Shown piece after piece: positions 7,677 to 14,495 of a DNA stretch of 14,495 nucleotides. A program made the position numbers and the translations under genes. How positions within the stretch are numbered: the stretch's first letter is position 1; each line of letters opens with the position of its first letter. The DNA comes from Candidatus Poseidonia alphae (GTDB lineage Archaea; Thermoplasmatota; Poseidoniia; Poseidoniales; Poseidoniaceae): contig DAVD01000037.1 of the NCBI GenBank assembly GCA_002505405.1, positions 64,247 through 78,741 of the forward strand, given 5' to 3'. The notes beneath the pieces were generated by a model. That model saw only the letters and a list, made by a program, of their open reading frames with translations, was not told where the DNA came from and made no database searches.

Positions 7677-8257
7677 CAGCGAGAAGCGCCTTTGGGCCGG
7701 AATGCGTTGCAAACCTCAGTTTCCATGTCCATGTATGGGCCGTTCATCAAATCAACACAATACGGGACGGACCTCCAAATCTCATCAATGGTTTCTCGAA
7801 TGGCCTTTGGTCGCCCCGGGAGGTTGAAAATAAGGCTTGAACCCCTGAGTCCTCCAACTTGACGGGAGAGGATTGCAGTTGGGACATAAGCAAGCGATAT
7901 ACTTCGCATTTGCTCACCAAAACCAGGCATCATTCGGTCGCAAACAGCAATCGTAGCCTCGGGTGTGACGTCTCTTGAAGCAGGCCCGGTACCGCCAGTT
8001 GTCACAATGACATCGCAGCCGAATTCATCCACCAAGGATTTGAGTGTGCTCTCAATAACTTCTATTTCATCACGAACACACCGGTAATGGGTTGTCCAAG
8101 GACTCTTGATGGCTTCATCAAAGAAGGAGAGGATTGCAGGACCTCCTTCGTCAACATACACACCTTCACTTGCACGGTCACTCACCGTGACAATTCCGAG
8201 ACAAACAGAATCTCCAACGTGGCCGTCCCGACCCTCTCTTGATGTTTGTTGGTCCAT
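7676..8257 (-). CDS. mogA: Molybdopterin adenylyltransferase (MogA type)
   Basis: This 193-residue protein belongs to the MogA/MoaB fold and should adenylylate molybdopterin with ATP before molybdate (or tungstate) insertion in the cytoplasm. Seen motifs are IVTVSDRAS (22-30), the TTGGTG loop (86-91) followed by RDVTPEAT (95-102), MPGFGE (110-115), LSRQVGG (130-136) and NLPGRP (145-150). The RDVTPEAT and NLPGRP blocks are more like MogA than a bare MoaB. In several prokaryotes MoaB-type proteins do the same reaction, so the exact paralogue is a judgement. The length is typical of MogA, with a short polar N-terminal extension (1-17). GAGGCGG ends 4 bases before the ATG. The gene begins 9 bases after the large membrane protein's stop, so the two are almost certainly co-transcribed. 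No molybdoenzyme or other cofactor gene is in the window. Confidence 0.92.
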   Translation of the reverse strand: MDQQTSREGRDGHVGDSVCLGIVTVSDRASEGVYVDEGGPAILSFFDEAIKSPWTTHYRCVRDEIEVIESTLKSLVDEFGCDVIVTTGGTGPASRDVTPEATIAVCDRMMPGFGEQMRSISLAYVPTAILSRQVGGLRGSSLIFNLPGRPKAIRETIDEIWRSVPYCVDLMNGPYMDMETEVCNAFRPKGASR

Positions 8258-8266
8258 TGAACCGCC

Positions 8267-10393
8267 TCACTGATCGCCGTATTTTGCAACAATGTCTGCG
8301 TGGAAGTTATCGAGGAGCGTGTCTTCAAACAATTCAGTCTGTCGTCGCATCTTAGTTGAGCGGATGTGAAGCACAGCCATGAGGATAAAGACAATGATGA
8401 TCATTGGAATGAATACCTCAAGTTTGTACTGGTGCATGAATTTGACAATCCCTTCTGCGGTGTAAGCCCAGGTGATGGATGCGATTGATCCACCGATAAA
8501 TGTCGCAATGAGCACGCGCATGAATTGCATACGTGAAAGCAATCCAAGCATGGCCCCAACAAGAACTCCGGAGGCCATGAACGGAATCCAAACGAAGACG
8601 ATTAAGCCCCAAAAGCCCCATTTGTTGATCATCTCGCGCTTTTCATTGGCCATGTATTCGACCGTTGAAAGCGTATCGCCGAGGAATTTTGTTTGCAGCA
8701 TTCGGCCACCTAGGCCATCTTGTCGTGCAATTGCAACGATTCGATCGTCATCAGCGGATTTTCGTTCCACACGACCGGCACCTGAACGGTCTGCGAGCGT
8801 TGAAACTTCGTTTCGTGTTTTGACAACCAATTCCTGAGTGCCGAGTAGTTCTTCATTACGCTCGGAAATGAAGGTGAACAATTCGTCCTTGATTTGAGTC
8901 GAGGTTTTGTCAAAGCGGAAAAACGCAAACCTTTGTGTTGGCCGGTAAATGACGGAGACGAAGACCACGCGGTCGTCACTTGTTACAACGGCCCCGTTCA
9001 TTTCGACGTCGTTCCTACGGGTGAAGAAGAGGTCCAAACTGTCTCTAACATCGTCTTCAACTCTTGACAATGAATGCAATTCGGAAAAGAAGGACGAGTA
9101 ATCTTGTCGCTCTTCGGCTTCATCGCCGCTGACCACACGGGTTCCAATTCCAACGCCGGAGTCGAAATCAATCGATTGGCCAGCTCCAATGATGCGAACG
9201 TTGAGTTGTACCGGTTTGAAGACTCGGAAGATCGCAAACTCTTCAAGAAGATTGCGAAGGATTTCTGCACGTATTTCTTTGGCGTCAGAAAGCGTGTTTT
9301 CAGTGTTTTTATACGCTACCATAATGTCAATGGACAGGTCCCTTGTTTCAACTTTGAACAGGTCATGGTCCACTTCTATATCAAGCCGATTTGCAATGTC
9401 GGTGACGGTATCTTCCACCAGTCGTGCAATGTGGTTGCGGGAAAGGATGTCGTCGGTATCTTGGTGGTAGACCTTGTACATCAGCGGGTAGAGCACGAGC
9501 AGTGAGATGAGGGATAGAGAGAGTGAAATGAAGGCCATCCACCAAGCAGGGATTCCGGCTGCCCCTCCGGTTAGCATGGCGGTTTCACGTCCACCACCCA
9601 ATTCTGCTCCCATGAGGAGGTAGCCCCAATCTCCGAGATCTTGAACCGTCCAGCAGGACCGTAAGCCCGAGTCGGCAATACGAACATCCGAATGTTCTGT
9701 ATCATCGACAAACGGAAGGAAGGACAGCGCTTCGCTGGAGATGGTCAGTTCAAACGCTATGGTTTTGGTCATCGATTGCATGACGAACGGAGAACTGATG
9801 TTGTTCTCTTCATGGACGGTTAGCCTGAATTTGAGGGTGTATTCGCCTTCCGCAAGGTCAGAAAAAGGCGCTTTGAAATATGCCCTGCCCGAATTGTCTT
9901 CATCCTCGTCAACAATACGGGTGGTTTCATCGGTCAATGCAACCTCATTTGCTCCACCGTTCTCCTCAATTGAGTAGTTGAGGAAAGCCACCCCGTTGGG
10001 TAGATTGTGGCCTGCGATTGAAAACAATTCTTGGTCGGGGGCGGGGAATATGTTGAGCCACGGTTCATCCGATACCTCTTCGCATTCATCACCAATGTCC
10101 AAAAATGTAGTCGATGCTTGATGGTCGAGAGCGGTTGTGTTTCCAAACACTCCCGAAGACATAGAGAACAGAAGCAGAGCAAATAGGATGCCGTAAACGA
10201 GCCCGCCCATCAACACGAAATCCTCTATCTTTGAGAGGAAGAGTTTCCCTCCTCCCATACGGCGTTGACGGATTTCTTGGAGTTCCTTAGCCTCTTTATT
10301 TCGAGATTTTGTATGCTCTTCCTGAGCATCGAGGGAGCCCTCTTGGTCTAATCCCTCTTTGCCCATAGTGAGGGCAAGTCGGAACTTCCTCAT
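8267..10393 (-). CDS. Large composite membrane protein with ectodomain, cytoplasmic domain and a C-terminal membrane block
   Basis: I do not recognise the whole protein. From the ATG at 10393 it has 708 residues. A charged N-terminal part precedes membrane segment 1 (about 60-77). A probably extracellular, beta-rich region (78-280) contains a few cysteines and an acidic patch near 160. Segment 2 is at about 282-307, followed by a long charged cytoplasmic region (308-590) with mixed alpha/beta character. The C-terminal membrane block is at 592-676, where KWGFWGLIVFVWIPF and a following small-residue-rich hydrophobic run resemble the second half of the small multidrug export (PF06695-like) family. 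The usual PGTG after the proline is replaced by ASG, so that link is weak. The frame stays open to a TTG at 10477, and ATGs at 10408 and 10366 are alternatives; 10393 has the best leader (AAAGGG). TTCTATAGAG at 10441-10450 could be a TATA-like element. It lies between the small membrane protein and mogA. Confidence 0.8.
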   Translation of the reverse strand: MRKFRLALTMGKEGLDQEGSLDAQEEHTKSRNKEAKELQEIRQRRMGGGKLFLSKIEDFVLMGGLVYGILFALLLFSMSSGVFGNTTALDHQASTTFLDIGDECEEVSDEPWLNIFPAPDQELFSIAGHNLPNGVAFLNYSIEENGGANEVALTDETTRIVDEDEDNSGRAYFKAPFSDLAEGEYTLKFRLTVHEENNISSPFVMQSMTKTIAFELTISSEALSFLPFVDDTEHSDVRIADSGLRSCWTVQDLGDWGYLLMGAELGGGRETAMLTGGAAGIPAWWMAFISLSLSLISLLVLYPLMYKVYHQDTDDILSRNHIARLVEDTVTDIANRLDIEVDHDLFKVETRDLSIDIMVAYKNTENTLSDAKEIRAEILRNLLEEFAIFRVFKPVQLNVRIIGAGQSIDFDSGVGIGTRVVSGDEAEERQDYSSFFSELHSLSRVEDDVRDSLDLFFTRRNDVEMNGAVVTSDDRVVFVSVIYRPTQRFAFFRFDKTSTQIKDELFTFISERNEELLGTQELVVKTRNEVSTLADRSGAGRVERKSADDDRIVAIARQDGLGGRMLQTKFLGDTLSTVEYMANEKREMINKWGFWGLIVFVWIPFMASGVLVGAMLGLLSRMQFMRVLIATFIGGSIASITWAYTAEGIVKFMHQYKLEVFIPMIIIVFILMAVLHIRSTKMRRQTELFEDTLLDNFHADIVAKYGDQ

Positions 10394-10504
10394 GAACCCT
10401 TTTCTCATATATGATTGAGGGGTTCGTCCAAAGAGTACGACTCTATAGAATTGAAGGTGAGCATTATCGTAGTTCAAAAGGAAGACATCGTGAATAACTA
10501 CTCG

Positions 10505-10924
10505 TCATTTTTCGGCCACATTGTCCCAGAAATTGCCGCTTTCAACGGGTTTTTCTTGGTGGGCTACTCCATATTCTTCAGCGTATGACGGAGATGGATG
10601 ATGGTCGCTGTAATGTTCTCTTGAGGTTGAGGCCTCTCGACGTTTTAGAAGTTGCTTGACCGTGAACTTACTTTCTGGGAAGAGTGCCATAATCAGCGAA
10701 ATACCTCCTGCGGTCTGGACGAGAAGGCCAGCACATAGAAACGGCAATGAGAAGCATAATACGAAGATATTCAACATCATGCTTTCCCCATAAACCTCAG
10801 GCAATATCATGAACGGGACCAATGTAAACGGAAATCCAAAGAAAAAAAGGAACACGCCAGATAGGGCGGCACCCACCCGTTCCTGGGCGGAATGGAAGCC
10901 TTTGTCCTCGTTTTCGTAGTCCAT
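10505..10924 (-). CDS. Small membrane protein with two hydrophobic segments, unknown function
   Basis: This 139-residue protein has an acidic N-terminus (MDYENEDKG), a hydrophobic stretch at about 17-41, a short polar loop (PEVYGES), and a second long hydrophobic stretch at about 50-82. A charged, His/Ser-rich C-terminal tail (83-139) follows and is probably cytoplasmic. The frame extends upstream to 10987, but that extension runs through the tRNA-Phe gene and so is not coding. The ATG at 10924 has GAGGG 5 bases upstream. The gene begins 24 bases after the encoded CCA of the tRNA on the same strand, so it is likely transcribed with or immediately after the tRNA. The large membrane protein follows after about 110 bases. 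No family is recognised. Confidence 0.75.
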   Translation of the reverse strand: MDYENEDKGFHSAQERVGAALSGVFLFFFGFPFTLVPFMILPEVYGESMMLNIFVLCFSLPFLCAGLLVQTAGGISLIMALFPESKFTVKQLLKRREASTSREHYSDHHPSPSYAEEYGVAHQEKPVESGNFWDNVAEK

Positions 10925-10948
10925 GAAAACCCTCAGGGCAATGAATGT

Positions 10949-11024
10949 TGGTGGGTTAGGCCGGACTTGAACCAGCGACCTCGGCATCTTCAGTGCCGCG
11001 CTCTCCCAACTAAGCTACTAACCC
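10949..11024 (-). tRNA. tRNA-Phe (anticodon GAA), CCA encoded
   Basis: The minus strand folds into a complete cloverleaf with standard numbering. The acceptor stem is GGGTTAG/CTAACCC. The D arm is GCTT/GAGC with GG at 18-19. The anticodon stem CGGCA/TGCCG carries the loop CTGAAGA (anticodon GAA). The variable loop has five bases. The T arm is GCTGG/CCGGC with TTCAAGT. Discriminator A73 is followed by an encoded CCA (10949-10951). There is no intron. It lies 87 bases after rph and 24 bases before a small membrane-protein gene, all on the same strand. Confidence 0.97.
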
Positions 11025-11035
11025 GTTCATTCTTT

Positions 11036-11058
11036 GCGAGTGCCCTCGCCATATCAAG
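11036..11058 (-). promoter_or_regulatory. Possible promoter and hairpin upstream of tRNA-Phe
   Basis: CTTGATATGG (11049-11058 on the minus strand) is centred about 27 to 30 bases before the tRNA 5' end, where an archaeal TATA box would be expected for a near-leaderless tRNA, but the match is weak. Between it and the tRNA is a GCGAG/CTCGC stem with a 4-base loop (11036-11049), which may be chance. Confidence 0.25.
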
Positions 11059-11111
11059 CCTTCCGATGCAGCGGCTTCACTGGCCCGTTCAAAAGAAGTC
11101 GCTCTTGTCTC

Positions 11112-11936
11112 TCAAACGGCTTTGTTTAGTACATCGGTTTGCATCTTGAACAGCGTCGTCATTCCACCGTCGGCTTGCGCCAAAAGAGCGCTTAGTTCCT
11201 CGGCGGAGAAGGTGGATTCCTCTCCAGTGCCTTGAATTTCAACGTATTTACCGTCGCTTGTCTTGATCACGTTCATGTCGACATCTGCATTTGAATCAAG
11301 GATATAATCCAGGTCAAGATAGACATCACCATCAATCAATCCCACTGAAACAGCGGCAAGGTCGTGAGGTATAACGTCCATCTCGTGATTCTTCTGTTCA
11401 ACCGCAGAGAGCGATGGAGCAGTCCAGCCCTCTTTGCGTTGTTCGAAGGTTGGCCGGAGGTCGGAAGGCAAGCAATCGCCGCTCGCAATCAAGCGACGGA
11501 CAGCCAAACGGAGGGCGATGTTGGCCGCAGTAATGGAGGCGCATCGGGTGCCCCCGTCTGCATTCAGCACATCACAATCGATGTTCAACGCCACAGGTCC
11601 AAGGGCTTCCAGGTCGACTGCAGCGCGGAGCGATCGAGCAATAAGGCGCTCAATTTCCTGCGTGCGACCCTTTGCTCCGTTTCGTTCGCGACGGAACCTG
11701 GAATCGGTAGAACCTGGGAGGAGTGAGTATTCTGCATGAACCCAGCCCTTTGTTGCGTCTCGTGGAAACCAACGTGGAAGTTTAGATTCTTTTGTACAGC
11801 AAGCCAAGACAACGGTGTCGCCTTGTCGGTAAAGGACCGACGCAAGGGCATTAGGGGTGAAATCCAGTTGCACTTCGACGTCTCTCATTTCATCTGCTTT
11901 TCTTGAAAGTTCCAAGTTGGTCTTGAATTTGGCCAT
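11112..11936 (-). CDS. rph: Bacterial-type RNase PH (phosphorolytic 3' exoribonuclease)
   Basis: This 274-residue protein removes 3'-terminal nucleotides using phosphate, classically trimming tRNA 3' ends. It matches bacterial RNase PH block by block: GWVHAEYSLLPGST (64-77), RRERNGAKGRTQEIERLIAR (82-101), DCDV with ADGGTR (120-131, the phosphate-binding region), VSVGL, LDLDY (207-211), DVDMN and VEIQGTGEE. The order and wording differ from archaeal exosome subunits Rrp41/Rrp42. Two details are unusual. Residues about 160-192 form an insertion where bacterial enzymes have a short loop. The usual Tyr-x-Glu-Asp reads YILD (211-214), so a commonly conserved Glu is Leu while Asp214 is kept. GGGAG ends 4 bases before the ATG. 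It is divergent from the thiolase gene and followed, on the same strand, by tRNA-Phe. Confidence 0.92.
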   Translation of the reverse strand: MAKFKTNLELSRKADEMRDVEVQLDFTPNALASVLYRQGDTVVLACCTKESKLPRWFPRDATKGWVHAEYSLLPGSTDSRFRRERNGAKGRTQEIERLIARSLRAAVDLEALGPVALNIDCDVLNADGGTRCASITAANIALRLAVRRLIASGDCLPSDLRPTFEQRKEGWTAPSLSAVEQKNHEMDVIPHDLAAVSVGLIDGDVYLDLDYILDSNADVDMNVIKTSDGKYVEIQGTGEESTFSAEELSALLAQADGGMTTLFKMQTDVLNKAV

Positions 11937-11975
11937 GCATCTCCCAGCGGGTTCGCTTCATCAAGCCTTCTCACC

Positions 11976-11988
11976 CGCCAAGTTGGCG
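11976..11988. promoter_or_regulatory. Perfect palindrome CGCCAA-G-TTGGCG in a divergent promoter region
   Basis: A 6-1-6 palindrome sits in the middle of the 91 bases (11937-12027) between the divergent rph and thiolase genes. A second, wider inverted pair, GTTCGC (11951-11956) and GCGAAC (11986-11991), overlaps it. The placement suits a dimeric regulator that controls one or both genes. No regulator gene is next to it. Confidence 0.4.
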
Positions 11989-12027
11989 AACGCGCACCTT
12001 CAAAGCGTTTCAGTGGCTGGAAGAATC

Positions 12028-13224
12028 ATGTCCCAGCCACAAGCAGTTATTTGCGGCGTTGCCCGCACACCCATTGGAAAATTCCTCGGCTCGTTATCCT
12101 CGTTCACAGCGGTTGAACTTGGTATCTTTTCGGTTAAGGAACTGTTGAATCGTGTCAACATTGACCCTCAGTCCGGTGTGATCGATGAAGTTCTCTTTGG
12201 CCAAGTACTCCAAGCCGGAGCGGGGCAAAATCCAGCACGGCAAGTTGCTTTAGGGGCTGGGCTCCCGGTTTCAATTCCGTGTACAACCATCAACAAAGTA
12301 TGCGGTTCATCTCTTAAGGCAGCGATGATGGCTGCAAACAGCATTCGTGCAGGCGAATACAAAGCCATCGTAGCAGGTGGCATGGAAAGCATGAGCAATG
12401 CCCCTCAACTGCTCATGGGTCAGCGAAAAGGAGCAAAAATGGGTTCCTCTACACTGATTGATTCAATGATTCATGACGGTCTCTGGGATGTTTACAACGA
12501 CGTTCACATGGGACTCACCGGTGAAACGGTTGCGAAGGAATGCAACATCAGTCGCGACGATGCCGATCAATTTGCACTACGCAGTCAACAACGGGCAGCC
12601 AATGCCTGGGAACAAGGCTGGTTTGATTGGGAGACGTTCTCAATCGAAGTCCCACAACGAAGAGCAGACCCCCTTTCGTTCACTTCAGACGAGGGAGTTC
12701 GCGGCCAAACAACCCTTGATTCTCTTGGTAAATTGCGCCCAGCATTTGACCGAGAAGGCATGGTGACTGCTGGGAATGCAAGTACCCTAAACGACGGTTC
12801 GAGTGCGATTTTGGTCGCAGAAGAATCCTTTGCACTTGAACAAGGATGGGAAATCATTGCTTACATCCGAGACTATTGCACATCCGGTGTTGAGCCGGCT
12901 CGTGTCATGAGCGCACCCATTCCCGCAGTGAAGATGCTGCTCGAGAGAAATGAACTCGAAGTGATGGATGTGGATGTATACGAGCATAACGAAGCGTTCG
13001 CCTCAGCATCGTGTGCTGTGGCTCAGGAAGTAGGAATCCCAGATGATCGGTTCAATCTTCACGGTGGTGCAGTCAGTTTAGGCCACCCTTTGGGTGCGAG
13101 TGGAACGCGTTGTCTCATCACCCTATTAGGGGTCATGCGACGCATTGAAGCGGCTTCAGGCATCGTAACTCTTTGCCTTGGCGGCGGCAATGCCGTGGCT
13201 ATGTATGTGACCCGCAAGGTTTGA
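12028..13224 (+). CDS. Acetyl-CoA C-acetyltransferase (thiolase)
   Basis: This 398-residue thiolase condenses two acetyl-CoA to acetoacetyl-CoA or runs the reverse, in the cytoplasm. The catalytic set is complete: nucleophile C92 in NKVCGSS, NEAFA at 321-325, H353 in GHPLGASG, and C383 in CLGGGNA. VARTPIGKF (11-19) is the expected N-terminal strand, and 390-400 residues is normal length. The frame extends upstream to 11857 but overlaps rph; ATG 12028 starts exactly at the family N-terminus and has GGAAG 4 bases upstream. It resembles classical AtoB/PhaA-type enzymes with the second cysteine intact. It could feed the mevalonate pathway, fatty-acid breakdown or storage-polymer synthesis; nothing in the window decides among these. 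The 78-base gap after it (13225-13302) holds a T-rich run (GATTTTTCC, 13236-13244) that may be a terminator. Confidence 0.94.
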   Translation: MSQPQAVICGVARTPIGKFLGSLSSFTAVELGIFSVKELLNRVNIDPQSGVIDEVLFGQVLQAGAGQNPARQVALGAGLPVSIPCTTINKVCGSSLKAAMMAANSIRAGEYKAIVAGGMESMSNAPQLLMGQRKGAKMGSSTLIDSMIHDGLWDVYNDVHMGLTGETVAKECNISRDDADQFALRSQQRAANAWEQGWFDWETFSIEVPQRRADPLSFTSDEGVRGQTTLDSLGKLRPAFDREGMVTAGNASTLNDGSSAILVAEESFALEQGWEIIAYIRDYCTSGVEPARVMSAPIPAVKMLLERNELEVMDVDVYEHNEAFASASCAVAQEVGIPDDRFNLHGGAVSLGHPLGASGTRCLITLLGVMRRIEAASGIVTLCLGGGNAVAMYVTRKV

Positions 13225-13262
13225 ATCCAAGCCCCGATTTTTCCTGCTTTGAACGGTTCATG

Positions 13263-13302
13263 CTAAATAGGGAGCGGCGGGGGCTTCACATTGGGTGTAC
13301 CA
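13263..13302 (+). promoter_or_regulatory. Possible TATA-like element before the DEAD-box helicase
   Basis: CTAAATA at 13263-13269 lies about 37 bases before the ATG at 13303, which would give a leader of roughly 10 to 12 bases. There is no clear Shine-Dalgarno site close to that ATG, and the purine-rich GGGAGCGGCGGGGG lies 17 to 34 bases upstream of it. The call rests on position and composition only. Confidence 0.25.
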
Positions 13303-14495
13303 ATGGGTTCCTTTCAAGACCTCGGCATAAGCGATGCACTTGCGGAAGTATTGTCTTCGCAAGGTATTAACGAGCCGTTCGAAGTTCAAGTAGAATCTAT
13401 CCCTCCTGCAATGGAAGGAAAAGATGTTTCATGCAGAGCCCCTACTGGTTCGGGAAAAACCCTCGCGTTTGGACTCCCTATGCTGGAAAAGGTATCCTAT
13501 GCTGAACCAAACCGTCCACGTGCCCTCATTCTAACTCCAACTCGAGAGTTAGCTGAACAAATTTATGGCGTTCTAAAGCCTCTTGCTCGTGTCATTGACC
13601 GAACTGTGGGGACCATCTATGGTGGTGTTTCATACAAGAATCAGTACCGTGCTCTTGAGCGTGGATTGGATGTTGTCGTCGCTTGCCCGGGCCGTCTACT
13701 TGATTTGATGGAGCGAGGTGCAGTTGTTCTCAAAGATGTTGAAGTCGTTGTCATTGACGAAGCCGATAGAATGGCCGATATGGGATTCATGGAACCCGTT
13801 TGTGATATCCTCGACCGATGCCTACCGGACCGACAAACCGTCCTTTTCAGTGCCACACTCGATGACGAAGTTGGGGATTTGATCAAGCGTTACCAACGAG
13901 AACCGGTCCGCCTTGAGGTTGGTGCAGAAGAAGTTTCCATTACAGATATGGAACATCATTTTTGGCTCATGCCTCATTCTAAAAAATCTCCAATTTCGGC
14001 TGAATTGATTCGTAATTGTGGCCGAACGATAATATTCTGCCGCACCCGACTTGGTGTTGAGCGGGTGAACGACGAATTGCTCGATGACGGCCTCGGTGTT
14101 CGGGGACTGCACGGTGGTTTGTCCCAACGACAACGCGACCGCGCTATGCAGGCTTTCAAGCATGGAGAATGCATGGCTCTTGTTGCTACTGACGTTGCTG
14201 CACGAGGTCTGGATGTTGAAGGCGTCAACTGTGTGATTCATTACGACCCTCCAGAAAACGGTAAGGCGTACAAGCATCGTAGCGGTCGTACAGCCCGGGG
14301 TGGAGCAAGCGGAGTCGTTGTGTCTCTTGTCCAACGGCCTCAGAAGAAGATGTACCACCGTCTCCAGAAAAATGTAGGTGTGAATGTTGATTTTACTCCT
14401 CCCGATTTTGGCTCCCTCCCAACCTTTGAAGTGGAATACATTCCTGCCGAGCCACGTTCTCGTGGACGCCGAGATGGTGGTCGCCGAGATGGTGG
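13303..14495 (+). CDS. DEAD-box ATP-dependent RNA helicase (3' end missing)
   Basis: The frame opens at ATG 13303 (a TTG at 13291 is possible; a stop lies at 13264) and runs off the window after about 397 residues. It unwinds RNA duplexes or remodels RNA-protein complexes with ATP. The helicase motifs occur in order: a degenerate Q motif (PFEVQ, 25-29), APTGSGKT (46-53), PTRELA (79-84), CPGR (128-131, usually TPGR), DEAD (152-155) and SAT (183-185). In the second domain come IIFCRTR, ATDVAARGLD and HRSGRTARG. The core is complete. The visible end enters a basic Arg/Gly/Asp tail with RRDGG repeated, coded by a 15-base tandem repeat (14467-14495), like the RGG-type RNA-binding tails of RhlE/CsdA-type helicases. 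The true length is unknown. It follows the thiolase on the same strand after 78 bases. Confidence 0.95.
   Translation, partial: MGSFQDLGISDALAEVLSSQGINEPFEVQVESIPPAMEGKDVSCRAPTGSGKTLAFGLPMLEKVSYAEPNRPRALILTPTRELAEQIYGVLKPLARVIDRTVGTIYGGVSYKNQYRALERGLDVVVACPGRLLDLMERGAVVLKDVEVVVIDEADRMADMGFMEPVCDILDRCLPDRQTVLFSATLDDEVGDLIKRYQREPVRLEVGAEEVSITDMEHHFWLMPHSKKSPISAELIRNCGRTIIFCRTRLGVERVNDELLDDGLGVRGLHGGLSQRQRDRAMQAFKHGECMALVATDVAARGLDVEGVNCVIHYDPPENGKAYKHRSGRTARGGASGVVVSLVQRPQKKMYHRLQKNVGVNVDFTPPDFGSLPTFEVEYIPAEPRSRGRRDGGRRDG
14467..14495 (+). repeat. 15-base tandem repeat in the helicase tail
   Basis: CGCCGAGATGGTGGT at 14467-14481 is followed by a second copy cut by the window edge (14482-14495). 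It codes RRDGG units in a basic, Gly-rich tail. The total copy number cannot be seen. Confidence 0.75.

Noticed and set aside
10925..10987. N-terminal 21-residue extension of the small membrane protein
   Set aside because: It reads through the 3' half of the tRNA-Phe gene. The ATG at 10924 with GAGGG upstream is the better start.
11857..12027. 57-residue upstream extension of the thiolase frame
   Set aside because: It overlaps the rph start on the other strand and adds sequence before the normal thiolase N-terminus.
13229..13286. AAGCCCC...GGGGCTT inverted repeat (13229-13235 with 13280-13286)
   Set aside because: A 7-base match with a 44-base spacer in a GC-rich gap is easily chance; no stacking beyond the ends.
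13822..14358. 178-residue minus-strand open frame
   Set aside because: It is antisense to helicase motifs and shows no recognisable domain.
1..14495. CRISPR arrays, insertion sequences, integrases, toxin-antitoxin or defence genes
   Set aside because: No spaced direct repeats, transposase motifs or defence-type domains were seen on either strand.

Overview
The window most resembles a marine planktonic euryarchaeon of the Marine Group II (Poseidoniales) type. This is an inference from protein content and style. It carries a large calcium-binding repeat surface protein, an EF-hand/zinc-ribbon protein with a Pro/Gln-rich linker, an M29-like protein, an M32 carboxypeptidase, short intergenic gaps and Shine-Dalgarno-like GGAG/GAGG leaders. 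It has no rRNA, no ribosomal-protein cluster and no other marker that would settle the lineage. Several proteins (RNase PH, MogA, a thiolase) look bacterial in type, so a bacterial origin is not formally excluded.

Layout. From 1 to 3427 on the plus strand lie two acidic, calcium-motif-rich proteins. The first is the 3' part of a surface protein with thrombospondin type 3-like repeats, one membrane anchor and a cytoplasmic tail. The second is a soluble-looking protein with an unknown N-terminal domain, an EF-hand pair and a C-terminal zinc ribbon. Convergent to them (3430-4590, minus) is an M29-like protein that appears to have lost several metal ligands. A 117-base divergent gap follows, then an M32 carboxypeptidase (4708-6207, plus), whose stop codon directly abuts the stop of a dihydroorotase on the other strand.

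From 6208 to 11936 everything is on the minus strand. In transcription order it contains RNase PH, tRNA-Phe(GAA) with an encoded CCA, a small two-segment membrane protein, a large multi-domain membrane protein, MogA, a possible 18-codon ORF, and dihydroorotase. The last four of these are closely spaced and probably form an operon. RNase PH and a classical thiolase (12028-13224, plus) diverge from a 91-base region holding a perfect 6-1-6 palindrome. A DEAD-box RNA helicase (from 13303, plus) runs off the right edge.

How the genes fit together. RNase PH, tRNA-Phe and the DEAD-box helicase share an RNA-metabolism theme. Dihydroorotase (pyrimidine synthesis), MogA (molybdenum cofactor), the thiolase and the peptidase are ordinary housekeeping functions. 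I saw no mobile element, CRISPR array, integrase, toxin-antitoxin pair or recognisable defence system. I do not see a clearly new multi-gene system. The most unusual items are single-protein oddities: the ligand-poor M29 homologue, the two calcium-motif proteins with new domain combinations, the composite membrane protein, and a bacterial-type RNase PH beside a tRNA gene. No gene-free stretch exceeds about 120 bases if the chosen starts are right.
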